A DNA stretch of 64,000 nt from Willaertia magna (Eukaryota; Heterolobosea; Eutetramitea; Acrasida; Naegleriidae), in NCBI GenBank assembly GCA_902984215.1, contig CADWAF010002770.1:62001-126000 (forward strand). The letters are read 5' to 3'. Positions 1-10,550 of the stretch are shown piece by piece (positions within the stretch are counted from its first letter, which is position 1; each line of letters starts with the position of its first letter). A model generated the notes under the pieces. The model saw only the letters and a program-made list of their open reading frames with translations, did not search any database and had not been told where the DNA came from. The position numbers and the translations under genes were made by a program.

Positions 1-981
1 TGAATATTTGCTGGATCTTCTAAATATAATAAAGAAGATACCCCAATAAAAGATTGATGATAAACATCTCTTAATTGTTTCTCGTGAATAGGAAGTGGTT
101 GTCCTCTCCATGTTTGAATGACATATTGCATTGCCTCCGTTGTCTAAACATTATTATTTAGCGCCATTATTATTATATTTTAAAAAAATAAAACTTACAG
201 TTAAGCTTTGTTTTGTGTTTGCCCTTAATCTTAGATGATACTTTCTTTGGATTTGATTTTCTTTACATATTTCTCTACATAAATGTAAAGCAAAATTACT
301 TTTACCAACACCTGTTACTCCATTTACTAAGATTACTTTTAAACGTTGTTGAGCTGCTTTTGCTAAACTGTCAAAAGCGTTTGTACTGGTTGATAAGGCA
401 GCCTGTTCTTTTTGATTTTCCATTGCCAATAACACTTTCTTAAGCATGGATGATCTTCCTCCGAATGACTCATGACCAACCAGATGAAAAGTTCTGGGAT
501 CATTAGTCAATTCTTCAGGTAACATGACACCACTCACTGCAGATTTAGGATAATATTTAGCATGAGCATCAAATTGAAATGTTGCTTTTCCATTAGAACC
601 TTGAGCAGCTTCTTCATTTGCTCTTTCCGTTGACACTTGAATTGCATTGATTTTGGCAATAATTTTCTGTATCAATTCTTTTTCTTCTCTTTCAAAAAGA
701 TAATCGTTTTGTGCATCTTCTTTTCGTTGAAATTGTGGGTCGTTTTGTAAGTTACTGATTAGAAAGTTGGCCGCATCTACTAAAGCTTTAATGACATTAT
801 CCAAAGAAGATGAAGAAATAGAAGAAACAAAGGAATTTGAAGAAGGAATTTGCTTATAAAGTTGCACTTGTTGATATATAGATAGAATAAATTCGCACAA
901 AGAAGTAGTGTAAACTTTACTTTGTGAAATGTCCAGAGCATATTCACTTAGTTTATCAATTATGCTGTGTAATTCTTCCAT
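1..981 (-). CDS. P-loop (STAND/NB-ARC-like) NTPase, partial at window edge
   Basis: Exon 1 is 981-199, a 55-bp GT-AG intron is 198-144, and the reading continues in phase from 143 off the left edge. The open frame extends upstream to a TTG at 1038 that is bounded by a stop at 1041, so I chose the first ATG at 981. The first 220 residues look helical with no family I recognise. Near residue 225 comes a Walker A motif (GVTGVGKS) after a hydrophobic strand, and the second exon gives SSLLYLEDP, which resembles the Walker B strand of STAND/NB-ARC ATPases. These are signalling or assembly switches, but the C-terminal sensor part lies outside the window, so the role is unknown. The NTPase assignment is firm; the STAND subclass is inference. 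Confidence 0.6.
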
Positions 982-1137
982 AGCGATGTGTTCAATATTT
1001 TTAAAAAGAAATTGTTGATGATTGACGATTAACGACAATTAACAGTGTGGAATGGATAACGAGACACCCTGCTTTTAATTGAAAACTATCGAATCCTTGA
1101 TTATTTATTATGAGTATTTTAATATTTTAATTATTCA

Positions 1138-2263
1138 TTAATTAACAATTGGTACTGCAAAAGCACACTCAGTTTGAATTGCTAAATTGTAGAATTCTGT
1201 TCCAACAACAATTCTGAAAAATCCGCCTTCACCCCATTCAGTTCCCTGCAGATTTACAAGAAATTATTTTAGTAAATAATTAAATTTTAACTTACCCATG
1301 AATTTCTTACAATCCAATACTAAAATAATAATGAAAAAGATTATAAAAATTATTGTAAATTGTCATTAATCAATTATTACTTACTTTTTGTCCATTTTCT
1401 TCACCCCAACCAACAACAGAAATGATGTGATTAATCATTGGGAAAACAGAAAATTCAGAGAAAATACCTCCAGTATATTTTTCTAATTTGCTTGTTGCAT
1501 CAATTCCACAACTAATAGGACCACGTGCATAAATTTCAGCTTTCATTTCATGTTCACCACTAATTGATCCAAACTCACTTACTTTCCATCTCTTAAAGTT
1601 AGTAATTGGCCAACAAGATGTTGTATTACAAGTACCGCATTCAGAAAAAGCAGTACAATCTTCATCCTTTGCTTTATAGACATTACAACCTTCCTCTGGA
1701 ATACCCTTCCTTTTAATAGTTCAAAATAATATTCGCAATGTCAGTAATTGTCATGTGAAAATTTACTTACTTTTGTGCATAATAATAAACTGGAGAATCA
1801 TCACCACCTTCACAACTACCAGCTAAAATAATTTAAATGTAAATTAAAAAATATTAAAATTTTACTAACCATCTCCACAAGCAATGACGTGTTGAACACT
1901 TAATTCAATTCTTGGCCATTGATTTTTTCTCATGATATTAATTCTGTCAGCTAATGCAGAAGTAGATCCATGAGCCCAACAACTACCACAATATTGTGGA
2001 ATATGTTGATTTCTAGCAACTGATAAATAATTTACTCCACTGATATTTCTCCAATCCCAATTAGTTGGTAAATCAGCTAATGGAATAAAAGTATGTGGTT
2101 GTGGAGATTTAATACTATTACTTAAAAATTCTTTAGTAAAACGTTGATCTCTTTTTGCGCATGGATTTCTTTGGTGGAATGATTTTTCTTCTTCGGCTAA
2201 AGAGATAGAAGAAAGAAGTACAAGTGAGAGAAGAATAAATGTGAAGAAGAGTGTTGCTTTCAT
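1138..2263 (-). CDS. Cathepsin Z/X-like papain-family cysteine protease
   Basis: Five exons: 2263-1870, 1822-1771, 1709-1385, 1319-1296 and 1245-1138, giving 300 residues. It has an N-terminal signal peptide (hydrophobic residues 4-22) and a short propeptide. The mature part follows cathepsin Z (C1A, CTSZ): the [10 protein letters not shown] start, [20 protein letters not shown] with the catalytic Cys, the [11 protein letters not shown] block with the catalytic His, and VRNSWG with the catalytic Asn. The short HIP insertion before the active-site Cys is the hallmark of the X/Z subfamily. Family members are lysosomal or secreted carboxypeptidases that remove single C-terminal residues, here likely in phagolysosomal digestion. 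Exon 4 is only 24 nt and encodes YWIVRNSW, so a single-frame search misses the catalytic Asn. Identification is very secure. Confidence 0.93.
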
Positions 2264-2420
2264 TTTTTAAAAGATGATCTTTGAACTGATGCTAGGAAAA
2301 CAAAGAGAATGTGCTGCTTTCTTGATACTCAGTGTTTCACTCACATACCACCAACTATCCAATAGAGTACATAGTACCTTAAATTGCAGCGTTGTTTTTG
2401 AAGTTCTGCAAAGAAGAAGC

Positions 2421-2427
2421 TATAAAA
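2421..2427 (+). promoter_or_regulatory. TATA-like element upstream of 5S rRNA copy 1
   Basis: TATAAAA starts 29 bases before the 5S start at 2450. The same element stands at the same distance in the inverted copy. It is inferred to help place RNA polymerase III, in addition to the internal 5S promoter. Confidence 0.5.
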
Positions 2428-2449
2428 ACTATGTGAAATAAATAGTAAC

Positions 2450-2567
2450 ATCTACGGCCATACCACTGTGAAAGCACCTCATCCCGTCCGATTTGAGAAG
2501 TTAAGCACAGTAGGGCTACATTAGTACTGAGATGGGAGACTTCTCGGGAACCTGTAGTGCTGTAGAT
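2450..2567 (+). rRNA. 5S ribosomal RNA, copy 1
   Basis: This is a full-length 118-nt 5S rRNA. The ends pair (ATCTACGGCC at the 5' end with the 3' CTGTAGAT), and conserved 5S blocks appear in order: CCATACCACTGTGAAAGCAC, the GAGAAGTTAAGC A-box region, TTAGTACTGAGATGGGAGAC (box C) and the terminal GTGCTGTAGAT. It is followed by a T-rich stretch suitable for Pol III termination. A TATA-like motif lies 29 bases upstream. It is identical by eye to the inverted copy at 4701-4818. Confidence 0.96.
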
Positions 2568-2580
2568 TTTTATTTTTTTT
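2568..2580 (+). terminator. Oligo-T Pol III terminator of 5S copy 1
   Basis: A run of five T, then A, then eight T directly follows the mature 5S end. Runs of four or more T are the usual RNA polymerase III stop signal. Confidence 0.6.
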
Positions 2581-4695
2581 ATTTTTAATTAAATTTATTA
2601 AATACTAAAACAACAAGCAATAACTTTTTTTGCAGTGTTTATGAAATTTGCAGAAAATTTATTTATTTAATATTAAGTACTATTCAATTAAACCTTTATC
2701 AATTATTAAAAAAAATATAGTAGTGTTATTAAACATTTATCAATTATTAAAAAGAATATAGTATTAAAAGATGATTTTAAATAATTTGGTTTTAATTTAT
2801 TTGTTTTATTAATATTTAAAATTTTAATGTCTTTTTTATTAATTATAGTTAAATTTTTAAAAATTAAAAACCAAAAAAAATATTTAATTTTAGATATGTC
2901 TAAATAATTTAATTTTTTTAATTTAAATCTATAATTAATCTCTTTAATACAAAAAACAAATAAATAAATCAAGTTTGTATAAGAAATATAAATATTAAAA
3001 TTAATAGTTATATATTAATTTTTTTATTTAATATGAAAATTTTTATTTTTTTTAATAATTAATTCTATTAAATTTAATAATTTATTAAAATTAATATTTA
3101 TTTTTTAATATCATCATAAATTATAAAATTCAAGCAATTTTTTATAATTATTTTTATAAAAATTTTATTTTATTATTAAACATATTAATTAATCATTATT
3201 AATTATTATTTTTATAAAATTTAATTTTCTTTGATTTTAATTTTTTATTTTGATTTAATTTTCAAATTTTATTAATAATTTAACTGTTTTATTTGTTAAT
3301 AATATTAAATGATATATTTTTTAATTTTTAAAAATATTATTCTTTTAAAATTTTATTAAAAAAAATAATTAAATAATTTTTTATAAATTAAAATAATAAT
3401 TTTAAAAAAAATTAAAAAAATTAATTAATTATTACAAAAAATGCTACAATTATTTATTATAATTAATTATCATATTTAAATTATTATTATTTATTATAAT
3501 TACAATTAAAAAATATTTTATTTAATAAAATTATAGTTTATTTTTATAAAATTAATAATAAATATTATATTATAAAAAATAAATTAAAAATATTAAAATA
3601 TTTAAAATTTTATTTATAATTTATTAAAAAAAATTAAAAATCAAAATATAATATATTTTAATAAATTTTTAAATATTTTAAAAAATTATAATGAAAATAA
3701 ATTAAAAATTTTACATAAATATAAACATTATAATAAAAGAAATTATTATAAAAAAATAAATAAAATTTAATTATTTAATTAAATAATAACAATAATAAAT
3801 TATTTTTATTAATTTATTATATAATTTAAACCTAATCAATATTAAAAGTTTTTATATTATAAAGAAAAAATATTAAAAAAAAAGTTTATTATTATTTTAT
3901 AATATTAATAATATAAAATTATAATAAAATTTTTAATTAAAATCTTAACACTTAATTATTAATAAATTTTAATTTATTTTATTTTATAATTAAATTATTT
4001 TTTAAAAAAAAAAAGGTAATATTTTATTAGTTATTAAATTTTTTTATAAGTAAAGGCTTTAAAATATAAAATTAATAACATTTATTAATTTTTTTTTTTA
4101 TAATTTTATTTATTTTTAATATCATCTAATTTATTAATAATATTTTTAATTTTAAAATATTAATCCTAAATAATTTAATCTATCAAAATAATTTGTTTTT
4201 TTGTATTGAAAATTTATAAAATAATTTTTTATTAAATATAAATTTTATTAAATTAAAAATACATAAAAGGTAATAGTTTGTTGTAGATTTAATATTTTTT
4301 AAAATTAACATTGTATTTAATCTATTTTTTCAATTTAAAAGGTCTCTAATTATATATTTAATTTTTTTAATTATTTTTTTTTTAACAATAAAAAAGTAAA
4401 AAAAATTAAAATTTATAATTTAATATCAGTTTTATATAATTTATGTAAATAATAATTTATTTGTTTAATTATTAAATTATAATTTCTTATTATTATACTA
4501 AATTTTTTTAATTCAAAAATTTTTATAAACATTTTTTTTATTATTATTTAACAATTTATTATTATTATTAATAATAGTTATTTAAATAAATTAATTATTT
4601 TTTATGTTTTTTAAATTTAATTAATATTAAAATTATAATTAAATTTAAATTTCTTTTTTTAATTATTTTAATATAATCATCAATTAAATTACAAA
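2581..4695. other. About 2.1-kb nearly pure A+T block, no gene seen
   Basis: Sampled 60-base lines hold only one to a few G or C, far below the surrounding intergenic DNA. No protein-coding frame of credible composition is present; the open frames seen are chance reads of A/T codons. Near the left end, a unit of about 41 bp beginning TTTATCAATTATTAAAAA occurs twice in tandem (about 2696-2775). AAAAGGT is seen three times on the right side (near 4010, 4267 and 4338). The block may be an origin-like, centromere-like or otherwise unselected spacer; nothing here decides between these. Confidence 0.8.
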
Positions 4696-4700
4696 CAAAA

Positions 4701-4818
4701 ATCTACAGCACTACAGGTTCCCGAGAAGTCTCCCATCTCAGTACTAATGTAGCCCTACTGTGCTTAACTTCTCAAATCGGACGGGATGAGGTGCTTTCAC
4801 AGTGGTATGGCCGTAGAT
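4701..4818 (-). rRNA. 5S ribosomal RNA, copy 2 (inverted)
   Basis: This is the reverse complement of the 5S gene at 2450-2567, 118 nt, with the same internal control blocks. The TATAAAA element is at 4847-4841, again 29 bases upstream, and a run of five T follows the 3' end at 4700-4696. It lies 83 bases past the M20 peptidase stop (4902), on the same strand. Confidence 0.96.
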
Positions 4819-4901
4819 GTTACTATTTATTTCACATAGTTTTTATAGCTTCTTCTTTGCAGAACTTCAAAAATCAAAAAAAGATTTATTGAGCTTTGAG
4901 A

Positions 4902-6482
4902 TTATTGCTTTTTAAGCATTTCATTTAAATTCAAAATGACATTACCATAAACATCAACAGCTTCAATATAATTCTCAACAGAAGCTCTTTCATTGTGACC
5001 ATGAATCCTTCCTAAATCATTATGTTCTTTAAATAATCTCATTGGTACATAACCATATGAAAATTTACTTAAATCTCTATAATGAAAACTGTCACTTCCA
5101 GCAATAAATAAATAAGGTGCAACTATAACATCAGGTTGTACTTCATTAATTGATTTCCTAATAATCTCAAATTCAACACAATCTGAACAAGCTACTGTTT
5201 TTTGAATTGCACATCTACCACTTTGACCACCAGCACCTCCAGTTGTAAATGTGATATTTGGATTATTAATTACTTTCTTTAAATGATTTTCAATACTTTC
5301 AACTGAATCATAAGGTAATATTCTTGTATTTAAATTTAAAGTTGCAAAACTAGGTAAAACATTAGGTCTATCTCCAGCGTTAATAATAGTTGGTGTAATT
5401 GTTGTTCTAATCATTGCATTCAAAGTGCCTCCTAAACGTGTAATTACAAAATCAACAATTGGTGATAAAATATCTAAATTTACAACTAATAATTTTGAAA
5501 TAAAGCTATCTGTATAAGGTAATAAATCTTTTAAAAGAATTTGAATAAAACTATTTGCAATATAAGAAGGCATTGGATTCTTTTCAATATCAACAATTGC
5601 TTTTGCTAACATATTAATACAAGTATTAGGAGAAGGCATTGAAGAATGACCTGGATCACAATTTACTTTAACTTGTAAATCACAATGTCCCTTCTCTGCA
5701 ATACTTACTAAAGCAATTGGTTTATCAACAATAGGTACTTGTTTATCACCAATTAAACCACCTTCATCTAAAATAAAAGCAAATTCAATACCTTTCTTTA
5801 AGAAATAATCAGTTACTTTTCTTGCACCATTATATCCACCAATCTCTTCATCCATACCTATTGAAATATAAATATCTCTTTCTGGTTGAATTAATAATTT
5901 ATTTTTAATTAATTGTTGAATTGCTTCAAACATTCCATAAACAGCAAATTTATCATCTAATGCACCTCTTCCATAAATATATCCGTCTTTAATTGCACCA
6001 CTGAATGGTGGATAAATCCATTGTTTTTCATCATTTATTGGTACAACATCAACGTGTCCAGTTAATAAAATTGGTTTTAAATTATTATTAAGACCTTTCC
6101 ATAAAAACACTTTGGCTGCTAAAAAACCTTCTTCACTAACACTTGATTTAATGTCATTGGTAATTTCTTGTAAAATAGATGATGTATTATTATTAAATAA
6201 TAAATTAAAATCTTTGAATAATTGTGTAAATAGATCATCAAAAGAAGGATCAGGGTATTGTAACGTTTTAAAAGTTAAACCTTTTGAAAGACGTTGAATG
6301 GCTAGTTCTTTATCTGTTTGTGTCCAAGGAATAATTTGTTTTATTTCTTTCGGTTGTAAATTATTATTGTTAATTTTATTATTGGATTGTTGTAGGAAGA
6401 GTATGGTTCTTACTACCATCAAGCTAATCAACAAAATAAGTCCTGCAAAAGCAAGTTTAAACAGATTTGCAATCAATTTCAT
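4902..6482 (-). CDS. M20-family peptidase, PM20D1 / carboxypeptidase S-like
   Basis: Single exon, 526 residues. The open frame reaches a TTG at 6518, but the first ATG is at 6482 and follows an A-rich leader. An N-terminal hydrophobic segment (about residues 8-28) is a signal anchor. The M20 metallopeptidase motifs are all present: TGHVDVVP (metal His), GRGALDDK (bridging Asp), GMDEEIGG (catalytic Glu pair), ILDEGG and SDSFHYRD (metal His). The domain insertion with GHSSMPSP is also seen. Relatives are yeast vacuolar carboxypeptidase S and animal PM20D1, which hydrolyse or form N-acyl amino acids. A vacuolar or secretory role is likely. Both zinc ligand sets are intact, so it should be active; the substrate cannot be told from sequence. 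Confidence 0.9.
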   Translation of the reverse strand: MKLIANLFKLAFAGLILLISLMVVRTILFLQQSNNKINNNNLQPKEIKQIIPWTQTDKELAIQRLSKGLTFKTLQYPDPSFDDLFTQLFKDFNLLFNNNTSSILQEITNDIKSSVSEEGFLAAKVFLWKGLNNNLKPILLTGHVDVVPINDEKQWIYPPFSGAIKDGYIYGRGALDDKFAVYGMFEAIQQLIKNKLLIQPERDIYISIGMDEEIGGYNGARKVTDYFLKKGIEFAFILDEGGLIGDKQVPIVDKPIALVSIAEKGHCDLQVKVNCDPGHSSMPSPNTCINMLAKAIVDIEKNPMPSYIANSFIQILLKDLLPYTDSFISKLLVVNLDILSPIVDFVITRLGGTLNAMIRTTITPTIINAGDRPNVLPSFATLNLNTRILPYDSVESIENHLKKVINNPNITFTTGGAGGQSGRCAIQKTVACSDCVEFEIIRKSINEVQPDVIVAPYLFIAGSDSFHYRDLSKFSYGYVPMRLFKEHNDLGRIHGHNERASVENYIEAVDVYGNVILNLNEMLKKQ

Positions 6483-7036
6483 TTTTATTTGTTGAACGCA
6501 TTTTAAAAAAACAAGCAATAAAGGTGGACTACCCTCTACAGGATAGACAAGCGGGGTTTGGACGGATGCAAAAATTAAAAATCTACTATTAGGAAATAAA
6601 AAAAAACCTTTATTAAAAAATTTTAAAAAAATAGATTTTGTAAATATTAATAAAATAAATATTATTAATTTAAACTAAAAAAATATAAAAAAAATTTTAA
6701 AAATAAATAATTTTATAAAGTTAAATATTTTTTAATTATAATAAATAAAATTTGATAATAACATTCTTGATTTGTTTTATTAATTTATTTGTTAGTTTGA
6801 GGTGCATAATGTTAAATTTATATTGTTTTTATAATTATTTTAATTTTTAATATTTTTTTTAATCTTTATTTTTTAATTATATTTTATAATCTTTAAGGAG
6901 AGAATACAAAATGTATACATTTAAACAATTAACTGTTTTGGAAGGTTTTTAAAATAAATATTTTATTCTTACAAGAGTAAAAAGTAAATGCTTGTTACAA
7001 AAATATTCTTATATTATTTACAAAGGCCCATTAGGA
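6483..7036. other. Intergenic, Hsp70 3' region and M20 upstream region
   Basis: About 550 bp, mostly A/T. A short GC-richer patch (about 6523-6572, containing AAGCGGGGTTTGGACGG) lies directly upstream of the M20 start and may hold its promoter. I see no gene or RNA. Confidence 0.6.
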
Positions 7037-9016
7037 TTAATCGACATCAACATCTTCGAATTTTGGTTGAGTAGTAGATGAAGTTTGTTCTTCACCGCCA
7101 GTTGCACCAGCTCCTGGGAAACCTCCACCTGGGAAGCCACCTCCCATTCCTCCCATGTTTGGCATGCCTCCTGCACCACCACCAGCACCTTGGTATAATT
7201 TAGTGATGATTGGAGCACATTTACCTTCTAATTCCTTTTGTTTACCTTCATATTCTTCCTTTGTTGCACTTGGGTGGTCATCAATCCAACTGATTGCTTC
7301 CTCACAAGACTTCTTAATAACTTCCTTATCACTATCAGAAATCTTACCAGCAAGGTTTGGATCTTCAACAGTTGATTTCATTTGATATGCATATGATTCT
7401 AAATGATTCTTTGCTTCGATCTTCTTTCTTAATTCATCATCTTCACCCTTCATCTGTTCTGCTTGTTTTAACATTTCATCTATTTCTTCCTTACTTAATC
7501 TACCTTTATCGTTAGTAATTGTAATATTTTCAGTCTTACCAGAAGATTCATCCTTAGCTCCAACCTTCATGATACCGTTTGCATCAATTTCAAAAGTAAC
7601 TTCAATCTTTGGAACACCTCTTGGTGCTGGTGGGATACCTTCCAAGTTGAATTTACCTAATAAGTGGTTATCCTTAGTCATTGCTCTTTCACCTTCAAAT
7701 ACTTGAATAGTAACAGCAGTTTGGTTGTCTGCATATGTTGTGAAGGTTTGTGATTTCTTACATGGAATGGTAGTGTTTCTTTCAATTAATTTAGTCATGA
7801 CACCTCCTGCAGTTTCAATACCTAAAGATAATGGAGTAACGTCAATCAATAAAACTCTAGTTTCTTTACCAGTTAAAACACCAGCTTGGACAGCTGCACC
7901 ATATGCAACAGCTTCATCAGGGTTAATAGATTTACATAATTCCTTTCCATTGAAGAATTCCTTTAACATATCTTGAACTTTTGGAATACGAGTAGAACCA
8001 CCAACTAAGACAACATCATCAATTTGACTTTTATCTAAACCAGAATCTTGTAAAACCTTCTTGACTGGTTCGAAACAGTTTCTGAATAAATCCATATTTA
8101 ATTGTTCGAATTTTGCTCTAGTAACAGTTAAATCAAGATCGATACCATCCATAATAGAATCAACAGAAATAGTTGCGTTTGCTGCAGAAGATAAATTTCT
8201 CTTTGCTCTTTCACAAGCAGTTCTTAATCTTCTTAATGCTCTTGGATTTTCATGTAAATCTTTCTTATATTTCTTCTTAAATTCTTGACAACAATATTCA
8301 ACCATTCTGTTATCGAAATCTTCACCACCTAAGTGAGTATCACCAGCAGTTGCTTTAACTTCGAAAACACCATCTTCAATGTTTAAGATAGAAACATCAA
8401 AAGTACCACCACCTAAATCGAAGATTAAAACATTTCTTTCACCCTTCTTGTTTAAACCATAAGCAATAGCTGCTGCAGTTGGTTCGTTAATAATACGTAA
8501 AATTTCCATACCGGAGATAGTACCTGCATCTTTAGTTGCTTGTCTTTGAGAATCGTTGAAATAAGCTGGGACAGTAACTACAGCCTTCTTAACTTGTTTA
8601 CCTAAGTATTGTTCTGCAATATCTCTCATCTTGGTTAAAACCATAGCTGAAACTTGTTCAGGTGTGAAAGTTTGAGTTTCTCCTTTGTATTCAACTTGGA
8701 TGTATGGTTTGTCATCAGATTTAGTAACAACCTTGAATGGCCAATGTTTCATATCTTGTTGAACAGATGATTCACTGAATTTTCTACCGATTAAACGTTT
8801 TGCATCGAAAACTGTATTATGTGGGTTCATTGCTACTTGATTCTTTGCTGCATCACCAATTAATCTTTCTTCATCAGTGAAAGCAACATATGATGGTGTA
8901 GTTCTGTTACCTTGGTCATTAGGAATGATTTCTACATTATCACCCATATAAACACCAACACAACTGTATGTTGTACCCAAATCGATACCAATTGCACCGT
9001 CGAAAACTCCAGACAT
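7037..9016 (-). CDS. Cytosolic Hsp70 chaperone with atypical C-terminus
   Basis: Single exon, 659 residues, full length for cytosolic Hsp70/Hsc70. Signature blocks are in place: [13 protein letters not shown] near the start, [12 protein letters not shown], and [13 protein letters not shown] in the nucleotide-binding domain, followed by the substrate-binding domain ([17 protein letters not shown]) and a Gly/Met/Pro-rich tail. It folds clients in the cytosol with J-proteins and exchange factors. The last residues are FEDVDVD instead of the usual EEVD, so the TPR-docking motif keeps only the final Val-Asp and an acidic residue at -3. Codon choice is less A/T-extreme than in neighbours, as expected for a highly expressed gene. 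The intronless structure also fits a heat-inducible gene. Confidence 0.97.
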   Translation of the reverse strand: MSGVFDGAIGIDLGTTYSCVGVYMGDNVEIIPNDQGNRTTPSYVAFTDEERLIGDAAKNQVAMNPHNTVFDAKRLIGRKFSESSVQQDMKHWPFKVVTKSDDKPYIQVEYKGETQTFTPEQVSAMVLTKMRDIAEQYLGKQVKKAVVTVPAYFNDSQRQATKDAGTISGMEILRIINEPTAAAIAYGLNKKGERNVLIFDLGGGTFDVSILNIEDGVFEVKATAGDTHLGGEDFDNRMVEYCCQEFKKKYKKDLHENPRALRRLRTACERAKRNLSSAANATISVDSIMDGIDLDLTVTRAKFEQLNMDLFRNCFEPVKKVLQDSGLDKSQIDDVVLVGGSTRIPKVQDMLKEFFNGKELCKSINPDEAVAYGAAVQAGVLTGKETRVLLIDVTPLSLGIETAGGVMTKLIERNTTIPCKKSQTFTTYADNQTAVTIQVFEGERAMTKDNHLLGKFNLEGIPPAPRGVPKIEVTFEIDANGIMKVGAKDESSGKTENITITNDKGRLSKEEIDEMLKQAEQMKGEDDELRKKIEAKNHLESYAYQMKSTVEDPNLAGKISDSDKEVIKKSCEEAISWIDDHPSATKEEYEGKQKELEGKCAPIITKLYQGAGGGAGGMPNMGGMGGGFPGGGFPGAGATGGEEQTSSTTQPKFEDVDVD

Positions 9017-9100
9017 TTTTTGTTAAGGTTATTATTATTCTGTTTTTTTCAGCAAAGAATTTTTCTGAATATTTAAATAGCATTTTAACAATGCTGCCAG

Positions 9101-9149
9101 GTTCCGTAACTTCCGAATACTCGGAAATGTGTATTTTGTGTTCCGCAAC
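9101..9149. promoter_or_regulatory. TTCCG cluster upstream of Hsp70
   Basis: About 95 bp upstream of the Hsp70 ATG is a 16-bp near-palindrome, TTCCGAATACTCGGAA (9111-9126, one mismatched pair). It is flanked by GTTCCGTAAC (9101-9110) and GTTCCGCAAC (9140-9149). TTC/GAA units recall heat-shock elements, but the spacing is not the canonical five-base period. Probable promoter element, function inferred. Confidence 0.45.
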
Positions 9150-9289
9150 TGGATGAACATAAAATTTACTGCAGGAATTATTTTTCAAATTGAATGTTGT
9201 TTTCGCTGCAAATCTCTACAATTTGTCAAAAATACAATTATTTACAAAAACTAATAATTTATTTATAATTTGTTATTTATAATATTTAT

Positions 9290-10550
9290 TTATTGACCGT
9301 GTTTCTTCATAATTTCTTCAATCTCTGTTACATCGTCTGGAGATCCCAAATAGATAGGTTCACGTTGATGGATTTTAGTTGGTTCAACATCTAATACTCT
9401 TCCCTTTAAACCTGCTATTGCTCTACCTCCTGCCTTTTCCATAATAAAACTCATTGGATTACATTCATATAATAATCTAAGCTTTCCATTTGGAGAAGAT
9501 TTATCTGCAGGATAGAAGAAAATACCACCCTTAAATAATGTTCTGTGAACATCAGCGACCATAGAACCAACATATCTTAATGAATATGGTTTCTTTTCTT
9601 CACTTCCCTTTTTAATAGTAACATATTCCTTTGTACTTTCATTCCATGTTCTTAAGGCAATTAATGAATGATTGTTAACAAGCATTAAATAATATAAATT
9701 GACCAAAAAACTTACCTATAGTTTCCTTCATTTACTGAATAGATTGCACCCTTCTTTGGAACTTTAAGATTTGGTGTAGTTAAAACAAAGTCACCAGAAA
9801 CTGGATCTAAAGTATAAGAATTTACAGATTTAGTTGTTGCGTGAATAATCATTGTACAAGAACCATACTATAATTATTAGAAAAACATTTCGGAAATTAA
9901 TAATATTAACTTACCATTGCATAACCTGCAGCAACCATATTTCTTCCAGGTTGTAAGGCATCTTCTAATGTTCCGAATTCTTTTGTTAACTTTGGATCTC
10001 TTCTTTTATAAATACTCCATATAGAACCAACAGGTACTGCAACATCTTAAAACATTTTAACACGTGACAATTATTTCTTAATTTACTTACCAACATTTGA
10101 AGAACCATCTAATGGATCGAAGCAAACAACATAAGGTCCTAAGACATCATTCTTATCATTTGATGGAAGGATTAAATCACCATTTTCTTCGCTTACCATA
10201 CAGCAAACTCTTTTACATTTACTTAATGCTGAAATGAAATGATCATTTGCAATTAAATCTAATTTTTTAACATCTTCACCCATTGAGTTTTTAGTACCTG
10301 CAAAACCAGTTAAATCTTCAATAGCTGTTGTTATTATAAAAAGAAATTGTAAATTATTTAGTTTTAAATAACAATAGAAAAATTACGTACGTGCTTTTCT
10401 GATTGCTGCAGCAATATTCTTACAAGCAATTTGAATAGCATCAAAGACAATAGTCAAATCATGTTGCATTTCTAAATCATCTTTCCAATCATCTAAAATT
10501 GATTGATTAAAAGTAGGGAATATATTTGTTTGTACTGTGTAGTTGGCCAT
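9290..10550 (-). CDS. Fructose-1,6-bisphosphatase
   Basis: Five exons: 10550-10391, 10324-10091, 10045-9915, 9867-9716 and 9650-9290, giving 345 residues, the normal family length. The diagnostic metal-binding motif is [11 protein letters not shown], split by the intron between 10091 and 10045. Other family blocks are [21 protein letters not shown], and [23 protein letters not shown] with the sugar-phosphate binding region, ending in [12 protein letters not shown]. It hydrolyses fructose-1,6-bisphosphate in the committed step of gluconeogenesis, in the cytosol. A sixth apparent start (MVNLYYL) is only read-through of the last intron. The gene is divergent from the unknown gene at 10854 with 303 bp between starts. 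Confidence 0.95.

Larger units (their letters stand above)
2395..4873. repeat. Inverted 173-bp repeat pair carrying 5S genes around an A+T block
   Basis: The segment 2395-2567 is repeated as its reverse complement at 4701-4873. Each arm holds the 5S gene plus the same 55 bp of upstream DNA, and the identity ends sharply at a T-run on the outer side and a T-run after the gene. By eye I see no mismatch. The two genes point towards each other across the central block. Equal upstream lengths suggest one duplication event or continuing gene conversion. Confidence 0.9.

Noticed and set aside
981..1038. Upstream TTG start for the P-loop gene
   Set aside because: Non-ATG starts are unlikely here and an ATG follows at 981; the same reasoning was used for the genes at 6482, 57094 and 62417.
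2706..2972. 88-residue open frame in the A+T block
   Set aside because: It consists of Ile, Lys, Asn, Leu and Phe codons expected from A/T sequence alone, with no conserved motif.
9111..9126. Canonical heat-shock element upstream of Hsp70
   Set aside because: TTC and GAA units are present but not at the required five-base spacing, so I report it only as a TTCCG cluster.
9290..9706. Separate small gene starting MVNLYYL
   Set aside because: The start lies in the last intron of fructose-1,6-bisphosphatase; splicing at 9716/9650 gives the conserved chain.
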